Shown here: piece by piece, positions 38,234 through 46,448 of the stretch
Layout of the letters: every line of letters starts with the position of its first letter
Position numbering within the stretch: position 1 is the first letter of the stretch
DNA from: Rugamonas sp. A1-17
GTDB taxonomy: Bacteria; Pseudomonadota; Gammaproteobacteria; Burkholderiales; Burkholderiaceae_D
Assembly: GCA_025548565.1 (NCBI GenBank)
Contig: JAJLPB010000014.1
Coordinates: 62,001 to 126,000 of the forward strand
DNA: 64,000 nucleotides
Direction: 5' to 3'
Notes under the pieces: model-generated
What the model was told of the DNA's origin: nothing
Database searches by the model: none
What the model saw: the letters and a program-made list of their open reading frames with translations, nothing else
Program-made: the position numbers and the translations under genes

Positions 38234-39760
38234 TTAGAACGAGTGGGCCGCGTGCGTGCCCAGGCTCATGATGTATTGAAGGAAAATCTGGTTGTCGGTC
38301 ACGCCGGGGCGGGACTGGTCGCGCGCCAGTTGCAGGCGCAGGCGCGAGAATTCGGACGGGCTGTAGTCCACCATGAAGCTGGTGCGCTTGGGATTGTAGG
38401 CTTGCAGTATCGGCAGGTTGGCCCAGGCCAGCGCGCCGCTGTCGATCAGGCCGATGCGCGGCGAGCCGGACGACAGCCGGTCGTAACGCAGGCCGGCGCG
38501 CCAGGTCGGCATGAACTGGTAGACCCCTTGCAGGTACCAGCCCGACTGCACGCTGCGGTAATCGCCGCTGGCGGCCGCGTCGGTATCGACCGCGTAATTC
38601 AGCGTGCCGGTTTCCTTGCGGCGGAAGTACTCGCCCTGCAGCTTGAAGTTGGTGTTGGTCGGGTTGCCGTTCGGCGCCCATTTGTAGATGGCGTCGGCGA
38701 TCCAGGTGTTGGAGTTGCCGCTGAAGTTGTTGGTCAGGCCCTCATCCTCGTAGGCGCGCTTTTCGGCGGCCGTGTGCAGGTAGGACAAGCCCGCGCGATA
38801 GCTGGACGATGCGCCGATATCGTCGCCGATGTGGGCGAACACGCTGACGGCGCCGGCGCCGTTCTTGTTGCGGTCGTTGCCGGGGAAGGCCGCGCCGCTG
38901 CCGGCCTCCGCGCCGATCTCCAGGAACTGGTCGAGCGGCGCCAGCCACTTGGCTTGCACGCCGTCCGGCTTGTACTGGCCGCCGAGGAAGGCCTGGTAGG
39001 CCAGCGGCGCGTCGACGAAGTCCCACGTGTGGGCGTGCTGGGCGTTCAAATAGCCGATGGATGACAGGAAGCGGCCGGCCTTGATGTTCAGGCCGTTCTC
39101 CATCGCGCGCGTCTGGATGAAGGCCTCTTCGACGCTGACCTCGTTCTCGCCGCTCAGCGAGAAGGTCAGCTGGCCGGCGAACTGCGGATCGATATTGGCC
39201 GCCATGGTCAGCTCGGATTCGCCCAGGTTGAAGCCGCGCTTGCCAGGGCCGACCTCGCCGCCGCTTGGCGCGAAGCCTTGCAGACGGTACTGGGACGGGT
39301 CCTGCTTCAGGTTCTGCAACGTGCCGCCCAGGATCATCGAGATGTTTGGATTGAACAGATTGCTGGCCGGGTTGGCGCCGCCGGCGGACGCCGTGGAGGC
39401 TGGCGCGGCGGGCGGCTCGACGTAGGCTGTCACGGCAGGCGCGGCGGCGGTTGGCGTGGCAGGCGTGGCGAGTGCGCCCGCCTGGGCGCCGGCGCCGGAC
39501 GTTGCGGATGCCGCCGCGACGGCGGACGGCGCGCCGCCGCTGATCGTGGCGAGCTGCGCCTTGGCGGCGGCGCTGTCCGATTGCGCCTGCTGCAGGCGTT
39601 GTTCCATGGCTTGCAGGCGGGCCTCGTAGGCCGCCTTCATCTCGCGAATCTCCGCGCGAATCGCCGCCAGTTCCTTCTGTTCTTTTTTATCCGCGGCATA
39701 GGCCTGCGGGGCCGCCACGGCGGCGCTCAGTGCGGCCGCAAGTACGCTGTGTTTCAACAT
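38234..39760 (-). CDS. Outer-membrane porin-like beta-barrel with coiled-coil N-terminus
   Basis: 508 residues. Signal peptide (AAALSAAVAAPQAYA), then a coiled coil (KKEQKELAAIRAEIREMKAAYEARL cut here into heptads, about residues 25-65), a Pro/Ala-rich linker (about 75-130) and a C-terminal barrel of about 370 residues that ends in Phe as outer-membrane proteins do. No TonB plug domain is seen. It is the second gene of a set with a DUF2946-like protein and metal ABC genes, so metal passage is inferred. Such proteins are sometimes annotated as TonB receptors, which the sequence does not support. Confidence 0.85.
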   Translation of the reverse strand: MLKHSVLAAALSAAVAAPQAYAADKKEQKELAAIRAEIREMKAAYEARLQAMEQRLQQAQSDSAAAKAQLATISGGAPSAVAAASATSGAGAQAGALATPATPTAAAPAVTAYVEPPAAPASTASAGGANPASNLFNPNISMILGGTLQNLKQDPSQYRLQGFAPSGGEVGPGKRGFNLGESELTMAANIDPQFAGQLTFSLSGENEVSVEEAFIQTRAMENGLNIKAGRFLSSIGYLNAQHAHTWDFVDAPLAYQAFLGGQYKPDGVQAKWLAPLDQFLEIGAEAGSGAAFPGNDRNKNGAGAVSVFAHIGDDIGASSSYRAGLSYLHTAAEKRAYEDEGLTNNFSGNSNTWIADAIYKWAPNGNPTNTNFKLQGEYFRRKETGTLNYAVDTDAAASGDYRSVQSGWYLQGVYQFMPTWRAGLRYDRLSSGSPRIGLIDSGALAWANLPILQAYNPKRTSFMVDYSPSEFSRLRLQLARDQSRPGVTDNQIFLQYIMSLGTHAAHSF

Positions 39761-39835
39761 GTGATTTCCTGTGGATGGCTACGATAGACCGCGCCCCTGC
39801 TCAAGCGGCAGCGGCGACGGACCAGGGATGTGCGA

Positions 39836-40183
39836 TCAGGACAGGACGGGCGGCGCTCGCGATCGGAAGCCGCGGACGGCGCGCTGGCAATCGAGCGGCG
39901 CCGGCGTGTGGACGATGGCCACCGACGTATTGGCGGCCAGCGGGAAGGAATAGAAATGGGTATCGGCGGCGGAAGCGATCTGCGCGAACGCCAGGCACTG
40001 GGCGCAATTGTGATCGAGCCCCAGCTTGGTGATGCTGCTGGCATCTTCATCCGGCTGGGCGGCGGCCTGCACCACGCCGGTCGCGGCCGAAGCGTGCGAC
40101 AACGCGTGCGAGTACCCCATCTGCTGGGAGAACACCAGCAGAAGCGACAGCAGCACATAAAAGAAGTTGCGGCGTACGTTCAC
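39836..40183 (-). CDS. DUF2946-like small membrane protein
   Basis: 115 residues from a GTG. A signal/anchor helix (FFYVLLSLLLVFSQQMGYS) is followed by His residues (SHALSHAS), a DHNCAQCLAFAQI segment with a CxxC, and a C-terminus (RGFRSRAPP) like the RGPP end of DUF2946 proteins. DUF2946 genes often lie by metal transporters and receptors; a second copy at 54071 lies by TonB receptors. It may bind or deliver a metal in the periplasm through His and CxxC. It is first in the leftward metal operon, 75 bases before the porin gene. Confidence 0.7.
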   Translation of the reverse strand: MNVRRNFFYVLLSLLLVFSQQMGYSHALSHASAATGVVQAAAQPDEDASSITKLGLDHNCAQCLAFAQIASAADTHFYSFPLAANTSVAIVHTPAPLDCQRAVRGFRSRAPPVLS

Positions 40184-40238
40184 AAAATACCAACTATCGA
40201 TACATTAGTGCCAGTATTGTAATGCGAGCCACCGACTT

Positions 40239-40859
40239 TTAGCGCACTTTTTGTTTTTCGAGGAAGGCGTGCACTTTGGCGGCCGCCAGCTTGTTGATCG
40301 CCACCAGCAGCGAGGTGTCGACGCCGGCGATGCCGTAGGTCGAGCCGATATGTTTGCCGATATGGATCAGCACCTCGGCCGCCACCTCCGCATCGGACTC
40401 GGCCCGGTGGGCCGCGCTCTTGAAGCGGATGCCCAGCTGGTCCGACAGATTGCCCAGCTTGTAGCTCGGCAGCTTGGGGAACACGCGGCGCGACAGTTTC
40501 AGCGAACACACCAGCGCCTGGTAGCCGGGCGTCAGGCCCAGCCGGGCCGCCTCGGCGCGCAGGAATTTATCGTCGAAGCTGGCGTTATGGGCCGACAGCG
40601 CATCGCCGCCAATGAAATCGAGCAGCTCCGGCACCACCCGCGACACCGGCGGCGCGCCGTCGACCATGGCCTGCGTGATGCCGGTCAGGCCGGTGATGAA
40701 GGACGGTATGCGCACATTGCAGTTAATGAGCGACACGTAGCGGTCGACCACCTTGCCGCCGACGATGCGCAACGCCGCCACCTCGGTGATGCGGTCGCCC
40801 ATGTCGGGCGACAGGCCGGTGGTCTCGAAGTCGAGCATGACGATGGGTTGGTCGAGCAT
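40239..40859 (-). CDS. DEDDh 3'-5' exonuclease (DNA polymerase III epsilon-like)
   Basis: 206 residues. Catalytic residues are seen as MLDFETTGLSP (Asp, Glu), SAHNASFDDKFL (Asp) and HRAESDAEVAAEVL (His, Asp), the DEDDh set of exonuclease/DnaQ-type enzymes. Too short for full DnaQ; probably an RNase T-like or general DNA/RNA trimming enzyme. AAAGGACC sits before the ATG at 40859; the longer frame upstream is antisense to the Hsp70 gene. It follows the Hsp70 gene by 25 bases on the same strand and may be in one operon. Confidence 0.93.
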   Translation of the reverse strand: MLDQPIVMLDFETTGLSPDMGDRITEVAALRIVGGKVVDRYVSLINCNVRIPSFITGLTGITQAMVDGAPPVSRVVPELLDFIGGDALSAHNASFDDKFLRAEAARLGLTPGYQALVCSLKLSRRVFPKLPSYKLGNLSDQLGIRFKSAAHRAESDAEVAAEVLIHIGKHIGSTYGIAGVDTSLLVAINKLAAAKVHAFLEKQKVR

Positions 40860-40884
40860 GGTGGTCCTTTGGTTATCCGAACAG

Positions 40885-42135
40885 TTAGCCGAACTTGCGC
40901 ACGGCATCCAGCGCCAGGCCGGCGCCGATGCTGCCGAACAGGTCGCCTTCGACCTTGCGGGCCGACGGCACCAGCGCGCCGATGCGCTCGCGCAGCATGC
41001 GCACGCCGCTCGACCCGCCGGTAAAGAACACCGTGTCCACATCGGCCGGCGCGACGCCGGCGTCGCGCAGCAGGCTCAGCACCGTGCTCTCGACCGAGCC
41101 GACCAGGTGGCCGATGGCGTCGTCGAACTGTTCGCGGCACAGCTCCAGCGTCACCGCGGGCGACAGGCGGTCCAGCTCCAGCGTGACCTTCGGCGCGTCG
41201 GACAGCGCGATCTTGCCCTCTTCCGACTTCATCGCCAGCCAATGGCCGGCGCGCTGGTCGATCAGGTTCTGCAGGCGGCCCAGTTTTTCCTGCTCGGCCG
41301 AGTCGCGCAGCAAGTCGGACAGCTGGGTCCACATCTTCTTGGTGTAGGCCTGGTTGATGGTGTGCCAGGTCGCCAGGTTGAAGAAATAGCTGGACGGGAC
41401 TTCGCTGTTGTTGCGCAGCCGGCTGCCATAGCCCAGCAGCGGCATCACGGAAGACAGGCTCAGGTATTTATCGAAGTCGGTGCCGCCGATGTGCACACCG
41501 CCGTTGGCCAGGATATCGTCGCGGCGCTCGGTCTTCCTGGCGCGCTCGGGCGACAGGCGCACCAGCGAAAAGTCCGAGGTACCGCCACCGATGTCGGCGA
41601 TCAGCACCAGCTCCTCGCGGCCGATCTGCGACTCGTAGTCGAACGCCGCGGCGATCGGCTCGAACTGGAAGGCGATATCCTTGAAGCCGACGGAACGGGC
41701 CACCTCGGCCAGCGTATCCTCGGCCAGCTGGTCGTTTTCCTTGCTGTCGTCGATGAAGTGCACCGGACGGCCGAACACGGCCGACGTGAACTGGCGCCCG
41801 GCCGACTGCTCGGCGCGGCGCTTCACCTCGCCGATGAACTGCGACAGCAGCGTACGGAACGGCAGCGCGCGGCCGCCCACCTCGGTCTGGCCGTCGATCA
41901 GGCTGGTACCGAGCAAACTTTTCATGGAGCGCATCAGGCGCCCCTCGTAGCCGGCCAGATATTCGGCCAGCGCTGCACGTCCGAAGGTGACTTCTTCGTC
42001 CTCGGCGTTGAAGAAAACCACCGATGGCAAGGTGGTCTTGCCCTCTTCCAGTTCCAACATCACCGGATGTCCGGGACGCACCCAGCCCACCGTGGAATTT
42101 GACGTGCCAAAATCGACGCCGCAAGCATTGGCCAT
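40885..42135 (-). CDS. Hsp70 family protein (YegD-like)
   Basis: 416 residues: an Hsp70/actin-fold ATPase without the C-terminal substrate-binding domain, so YegD-type. ATP-binding elements seen are GVDFGTSNSTVGW (phosphate 1), ADIGGGTSDFSLV (phosphate 2) and FFTGGSSGVRMLRERI (adenosine). Probably a specialised chaperone-like ATPase; the client is unknown. Its downstream neighbour on the same strand is the DEDDh exonuclease. Confidence 0.93.
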   Translation of the reverse strand: MANACGVDFGTSNSTVGWVRPGHPVMLELEEGKTTLPSVVFFNAEDEEVTFGRAALAEYLAGYEGRLMRSMKSLLGTSLIDGQTEVGGRALPFRTLLSQFIGEVKRRAEQSAGRQFTSAVFGRPVHFIDDSKENDQLAEDTLAEVARSVGFKDIAFQFEPIAAAFDYESQIGREELVLIADIGGGTSDFSLVRLSPERARKTERRDDILANGGVHIGGTDFDKYLSLSSVMPLLGYGSRLRNNSEVPSSYFFNLATWHTINQAYTKKMWTQLSDLLRDSAEQEKLGRLQNLIDQRAGHWLAMKSEEGKIALSDAPKVTLELDRLSPAVTLELCREQFDDAIGHLVGSVESTVLSLLRDAGVAPADVDTVFFTGGSSGVRMLRERIGALVPSARKVEGDLFGSIGAGLALDAVRKFG

Positions 42136-42226
42136 GTCGACCCTTCACGTGAATAAAGGGGCGTTAGTTTAGCAGAAATCCCGCGCCCTCAGGGAAAATT
42201 GCAGGGAGGCCACACCTAGCTGAATA

Positions 42227-42240
42227 TTTCTTGAAAGAAA
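42227..42240. promoter_or_regulatory. Palindrome upstream of the LacI-type regulator
   Basis: TTTCTT-GA-AAGAAA is a perfect 6-base dyad in the AT-rich leader of the LacI-type gene, 87 bases before its likely start. Could be an autoregulatory operator, but LacI sites usually have a central CG, which this lacks. Confidence 0.3.
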
Positions 42241-42326
42241 AACGATTATTATTGCTATCGAGTAAGATTTTGATTATGCTGGTTTCACTAATAAATATGC
42301 AAGCCAAGGCCTGCAGGCCAGAGACA

Positions 42327-43472
42327 ATGACCAAAACCAAGCCGACCATCCAAGTCTGCGCGACTGAACACAAAGCCAGCATTGCCCGTGAAGCCCGCCG
42401 CGTCACCTCGTACGACGTGGCCATTGTGGCCGGCGTGTCGCAATCGGCGGTGTCGCGCTGCTTCAAACCCGGCGCCAGCGTATCCAAGTCCACCCATGCA
42501 CGGGTGATGAAGGCCGCCGCGCTGCTGGACTACATCCCCAACGCCGCCGCCCGCAGCCTGATCACGCGCCGCTCCAACATGGTCGCGGTGCTGATCACCA
42601 ACAAGACCAACCTCTACTACCCCGAGCTGCTGGCCGAGCTGAGCCAGCAATTGAGCGCGCTGGGCAAGCGCGTGCTGCTGTTCCCGCTGGCGCGCGAGGC
42701 CGACGTCGACCGCGTGCTCAACGACGTCTGGCAATTCCAGGTCGACGGCGTGATCGTGGCCGCCCGCATGTCCGACGAACACGTGGCCGAATTCGAGCGG
42801 CGCGGCATGCCGCTGGTGATGTTCAACCGCACGCTGCGCGACCAGTCGGTCAACACCGTCACCTGCGACCATCTGGAGGCCGGCCGCATGCTGGTCTCGC
42901 GCCTGGCCGCCGCCGGCCACCGCCGCTTCGGCATCATCGGCGGCACCACCGACACCACCGTCGCCGGCGAGCGCCGCCGTGGCGCCTGCGAACGGCTGGC
43001 CGAGCTGGGCCTGCCGCCGCCGGTCATCGTGCCGGGCGAGTACGACTACGACAGCGGCGCCTCCGGCCTCAAGGCGCTGATCGAGGAGATGGGCGGCGTC
43101 CCGGACGTCATCCTGTGCGGCAGCGACGTGATGGCCATCGGCTGCCTCGATTGCGCCCGCCATGAGCTGGGCATCGACGTGCCGGGTCAATTGTCGGTGG
43201 CCGGCTTCGACGCGGTCGAGCCATCCAACTGGCTGAGCTACAACCTGACCACGCTGCGCCAGCCCATGCCCAAGATGGCCGCGGCCGCCGCCAACCTGCT
43301 GTGCGCCGTCATCGACAGCCGCGAAACGCTGGTGGAACGGCGCTTGTTCAGCGCCCAGTTCATCGACGGCGCCACCGCGCGCCTGCAGCCCAAGCCGGCC
43401 GCCACCGCGACAACGGCAACGACGACAGCGGCATCCGTCACCGGCAACCGCACGCCGGTCGCTATAATGTAG
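42327..43472 (+). CDS. LacI family transcriptional regulator
   Basis: 381 residues from the ATG at 42327 (MTKTKPTIQ). The HTH (TSYDVAIVAGVSQSAVSRCF, with AAALLDYIPNAAARSL as hinge) and a periplasmic-binding-type ligand domain (VAVLITNKTNLYYPELLAEL, CDHLEAGRMLVSRL, PDVILCGSDVMAIGCLD, SVAGFDAVEPSNWLSY) are complete. The C-terminal tail is Ala/Thr-rich. Ligand unknown, probably a sugar or derivative. No sugar-use genes lie beside it, so the target is probably elsewhere; a helicase gene follows by 3 bases. Starts at 42231 (TTG), 42276 or 42297 would add poorly conserved residues. Confidence 0.88.
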   Translation: MTKTKPTIQVCATEHKASIAREARRVTSYDVAIVAGVSQSAVSRCFKPGASVSKSTHARVMKAAALLDYIPNAAARSLITRRSNMVAVLITNKTNLYYPELLAELSQQLSALGKRVLLFPLAREADVDRVLNDVWQFQVDGVIVAARMSDEHVAEFERRGMPLVMFNRTLRDQSVNTVTCDHLEAGRMLVSRLAAAGHRRFGIIGGTTDTTVAGERRRGACERLAELGLPPPVIVPGEYDYDSGASGLKALIEEMGGVPDVILCGSDVMAIGCLDCARHELGIDVPGQLSVAGFDAVEPSNWLSYNLTTLRQPMPKMAAAAANLLCAVIDSRETLVERRLFSAQFIDGATARLQPKPAATATTATTTAASVTGNRTPVAIM

Positions 43473-43475
43473 CGG

Positions 43476-45650
43476 ATGAACGATGCCAACCCTCCCCGCT
43501 TCACCCCGCAAGGCCTGATCCCCACCCCCGAGCAGACCGCCATCCAGCTGGCGCAGCACAAGGTGGTGCTGGTGGACGCCAACGCCGGCGCCGCCAAGAC
43601 CACCACGCTGGCGCTGCGCATCGGCGAGGCGCTGGCGCGCAAGCTGGCGCCGGAACAGATCCTGGCGCTGACCTTCACGCCGGAAGCGCGCGACGTCATG
43701 CGCCAGCGCCTGCTCGACGTCGGCGTGCCGCACGCCCTGGCCAGCCGCGTCGCGGTGCTGACCTTCGAAGACTTCGCCGCGTTCCAACTCGACAGCATCG
43801 ACGGCGACGGCCTGCGGCAGTGCGCCGAGGCGCGCCAGCTGAAGGACTACGCGCTGGCCGCGATCGACCGCGTGGCCGAGCGCTACGCCGGCCGCCTGGA
43901 CGGCCTCGATCCGCAAACCCACAGCATCGCGCTGGCCCAGTTCCTCGACGTGCAGCTGCAACTGAAGGCGACCATGGCGCTGGCCGCCGACGTCGAATAC
44001 ATGGGCCTGGAGGACATCGCCGAGCAGATGGGCGTGCCGCTGACCGACTACCTGACCACGGTGGAATACGAGACCCTGCGCCTGGACGGCGGCGCCGGCG
44101 CCGTGTTCCGCGGCCCGTTCGACGCCACCTACGACCTGGCCTGCAACCTGCGGGCGGGCGCCCGCCTGGCCGGGCACTTCCCCGACTACCGGCTGGTGCT
44201 GTGCGACGAGCTGCACGACCTGAACGAGGCGGCCTTCCAGATCCTCGACGCGCTGATCGCCAGGCCGCAGTGCTTCTTCGTCGGCGCCGGCGACAAGGAC
44301 CAGGTGATCCACGCCAAGCTGGGCGCCAGCGAGGAATACCTGAACCGCCGCTTCGGCCAGAACTACCCCAAGCTGGCGCGCTACCCGCTGACCTACACCT
44401 ACCGCCACGGTCCGCACCTGGCCTACGCGATGGCGGAGTTCAAACAGAAGCCTGTCGAATCGAGCCTGCCGCTGCACACCGAGATCCGCCACGCCCACTA
44501 CGACAGCGCCGCCGCCTGCGCGCAGCAGGCCGTGGCCGCGATCCGGCAATGGAAGGCCGACGGCCACGCGCTCGACGGCTGCGCCATCCTGATCCGCGAC
44601 CGCCACCAGTCGATGGCCATCGAGAACGCGCTGATCGAGGCCGACATCGACTACCGCACGCCCGCCATGGCGGGCTACCTTCAGCGCGACGAAATCCTGT
44701 TCCTGCGCGGCCTGCTGGCGATCGCGCTCAAGGATTTCAGCGCCGTCAAATCGGAGCAGGTGCGCACCGCCATCGTCGACGCCATGGTGGCCTTCAGCGA
44801 GATGCGCTTCAGCGCGCGGCGCATGGACAACTTCAAGGCGCAGATCGTCAAGGACCCGGCGCTGCTGGGAGAATTGTTCCACATCGACGACGAACAGCGC
44901 GACGGCGACGAGCCGAACTACCGCGACGTCGCCAGCCTGGCCACCAAGCAGGCCGTGATCGCGGCCATCGCCTGGCTGTCGGAGGTCGATCCGGCCACGC
45001 CGGCGGCGGCCGTGCTGACCGAGGTGTGCGAGCGCGTCAAGCTGGTGGCGACCGCGCGCCGCATCTTCGTGCGGCCATATGAGGCGGGCGTGGTCAACAA
45101 ATCGGTGGCCGGCCTGCTCGACGCGGCGGCGGCCTCCGGCCACACGCTGGCCGAGTTCTGGGCCGCGCTCAACGCGCGCGAAGCCTTCGTGCGCCGCAAG
45201 CGCGACCGCAAGGCGGTGCTGATCGAATGCGTGGCCAACGCCAAGGGCAAGGAATTCGAGCACGTGATCCTGCCCTTCCTGCAGGCCGACGAATTCCCGC
45301 ACCCGACCCAGCCCAAGGCCGAGGAGGAAAACCTGTTCTACGTCGGCGCCACCCGCGCCCGCGCGCGCCTGACGCTGCTCTCGCCGGCCGACGCCGCGTT
45401 GCGCAGCGGCTTCATCGCGCAGATGCGCCTGGCGAAATCGGCTGCGGCGGCCGAGGCCGCCATCGCCCGCAACCAGGCCACGCCGGCCGCCCAGGCTGCC
45501 CCGGCGGCCGCACGCCAGTACCTGACCGCCACTTATCAAGAGAAGGACCAGGTCAAGGCGCTGGGCGCCCAGTTCGACATCACGCGCCGGGCCTGGTATG
45601 TGGAAGCGGGCAAGGATTTGTCGCCGTTTTCGCCTTGGATAAAAAAATAA
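43476..45650 (+). CDS. UvrD/Rep-like helicase with C-terminal DUF5710
   Basis: 724 residues, superfamily-1 DNA helicase. Motif I is ANAGAAKTTT at 35-44, where the usual Gly before the catalytic Lys41 is Ala; motif II is CDELHD; III GAGDKDQVIH; IV LTYTYRHG; V NAKGKEFEHVILP; VI EEENLFYVGATRARARL. The end (YLTATYQEKDQVKALGAQFD, RRAWYVEAGKDLSPF) is a DUF5710 domain, about residues 682-722. It starts 3 bases after the LacI-type gene. I recall the same Walker A variant in relatives, so it may be a family trait rather than decay. Target DNA unknown. Confidence 0.88.
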   Translation: MNDANPPRFTPQGLIPTPEQTAIQLAQHKVVLVDANAGAAKTTTLALRIGEALARKLAPEQILALTFTPEARDVMRQRLLDVGVPHALASRVAVLTFEDFAAFQLDSIDGDGLRQCAEARQLKDYALAAIDRVAERYAGRLDGLDPQTHSIALAQFLDVQLQLKATMALAADVEYMGLEDIAEQMGVPLTDYLTTVEYETLRLDGGAGAVFRGPFDATYDLACNLRAGARLAGHFPDYRLVLCDELHDLNEAAFQILDALIARPQCFFVGAGDKDQVIHAKLGASEEYLNRRFGQNYPKLARYPLTYTYRHGPHLAYAMAEFKQKPVESSLPLHTEIRHAHYDSAAACAQQAVAAIRQWKADGHALDGCAILIRDRHQSMAIENALIEADIDYRTPAMAGYLQRDEILFLRGLLAIALKDFSAVKSEQVRTAIVDAMVAFSEMRFSARRMDNFKAQIVKDPALLGELFHIDDEQRDGDEPNYRDVASLATKQAVIAAIAWLSEVDPATPAAAVLTEVCERVKLVATARRIFVRPYEAGVVNKSVAGLLDAAAASGHTLAEFWAALNAREAFVRRKRDRKAVLIECVANAKGKEFEHVILPFLQADEFPHPTQPKAEEENLFYVGATRARARLTLLSPADAALRSGFIAQMRLAKSAAAAEAAIARNQATPAAQAAPAAARQYLTATYQEKDQVKALGAQFDITRRAWYVEAGKDLSPFSPWIKK

Positions 45651-45765
45651 TGCAGCAAGCCAATACTTCTGAGGGAAACCCTTATATAATGTCGGTCGCG
45701 GCTGGTGTCCAAGCCTCACACCCCATGCAAGTCCAAAACAATTGAACTATTTCGGGAGTATTTCC

Positions 45766-46290
45766 ATGAAAGCACAACAAAAAATCCTGCTGGCATCCTG
45801 CGCACTGGCTGTTCTGAGCGCTTGCAGCACCCCAGCACCAGTCGTCGCTCCTGCACCGGCTCCAGAGCCAGTCAAAGCCGCGCCTGCACCAGCCCCTGCG
45901 CCAGTGGCCGCGCCAGTCGCCGTGTCCCTGCCAGCCTACCTGGATCCAAACAGCTCGATCTACAAGAACCGCAGCGTGTTCTTCGACTTCGACAAGTACA
46001 ACGTCAAGCCTGAATTCAACGCCCTGGTCGCCGACCACGGCAAGTTCCTGTCGTCGAACCCTAACGTGTCGGTCAAAGTCGAAGGCAACACCGACGAACG
46101 CGGCGGCGCAGAGTACAACCTGGCCCTGGGCCAGCGCCGCGCGCAAGCCGTGATCACCGCCCTGAAAGTACAAGGCGCGAAAGACGGCCAGATGGAAGCC
46201 ATCAGCTACGGTAAAGAAAAAGCCTCCGGCAAGGACGACGCCACCCGCGCCCAGAACCGCCGCGCAGACATCGTCTACCCAAGCAAGTAA
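45766..46290 (+). CDS. OmpA-family lipoprotein (Pal-like)
   Basis: 174 residues from the ATG at 45766 with CGGGAG before it. A lipoprotein signal (ASCALAVLSAC) is followed by a Pro/Ala-rich linker (35-55) and an OmpA/Pal peptidoglycan-binding domain (VFFDFDKYNVKPEFNALVA, VKVEGNTDERGGAEYN, QNRRADIVY). It should anchor the outer membrane to peptidoglycan. No tol genes are next to it, so the name pal is not certain; OmpA-like lipoproteins of this size are common. A strong terminator follows. Confidence 0.9.
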   Translation: MKAQQKILLASCALAVLSACSTPAPVVAPAPAPEPVKAAPAPAPAPVAAPVAVSLPAYLDPNSSIYKNRSVFFDFDKYNVKPEFNALVADHGKFLSSNPNVSVKVEGNTDERGGAEYNLALGQRRAQAVITALKVQGAKDGQMEAISYGKEKASGKDDATRAQNRRADIVYPSK

Positions 46291-46326
46291 TACGCTACAT
46301 CTTTCGGCAACGTCAGACGGTACCGA

Positions 46327-46359
46327 ACGCCCGGCTTAACAGCCGGGCGTTTTTGTTTT
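46327..46359 (+). terminator. Rho-independent terminator after the OmpA-family lipoprotein gene
   Basis: ACGCCCGGCT and AGCCGGGCGT form a 10-base GC-rich stem around a 4-base loop, followed by TTTTGTTTT. It lies 37 bases past the lipoprotein stop. Confidence 0.92.
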
Positions 46360-46448
46360 GGACTCTCCCGAAAGAGAGCTGTGCAAGAGCAAGGTCTTCG
46401 TTATGCTGCAAGCTTCCATTCACCCTCGGAACCGCTGAAGGAAGTCTT

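Noticed and set aside
38234..39760. Naming the porin a TonB-dependent receptor
   Set aside because: No plug domain or TonB box is visible; the coiled-coil plus barrel layout fits a porin.
40184..40238. Zur-like box before the metal-uptake operon
   Set aside because: Only CATTA...TAATG arms match, with no inner symmetry, so it is too weak to report as a site.
42288..45719. 1,143-residue minus-strand open frame
   Set aside because: Antisense to the LacI and helicase genes, which have clear motifs; the composition is that of a shadow frame.
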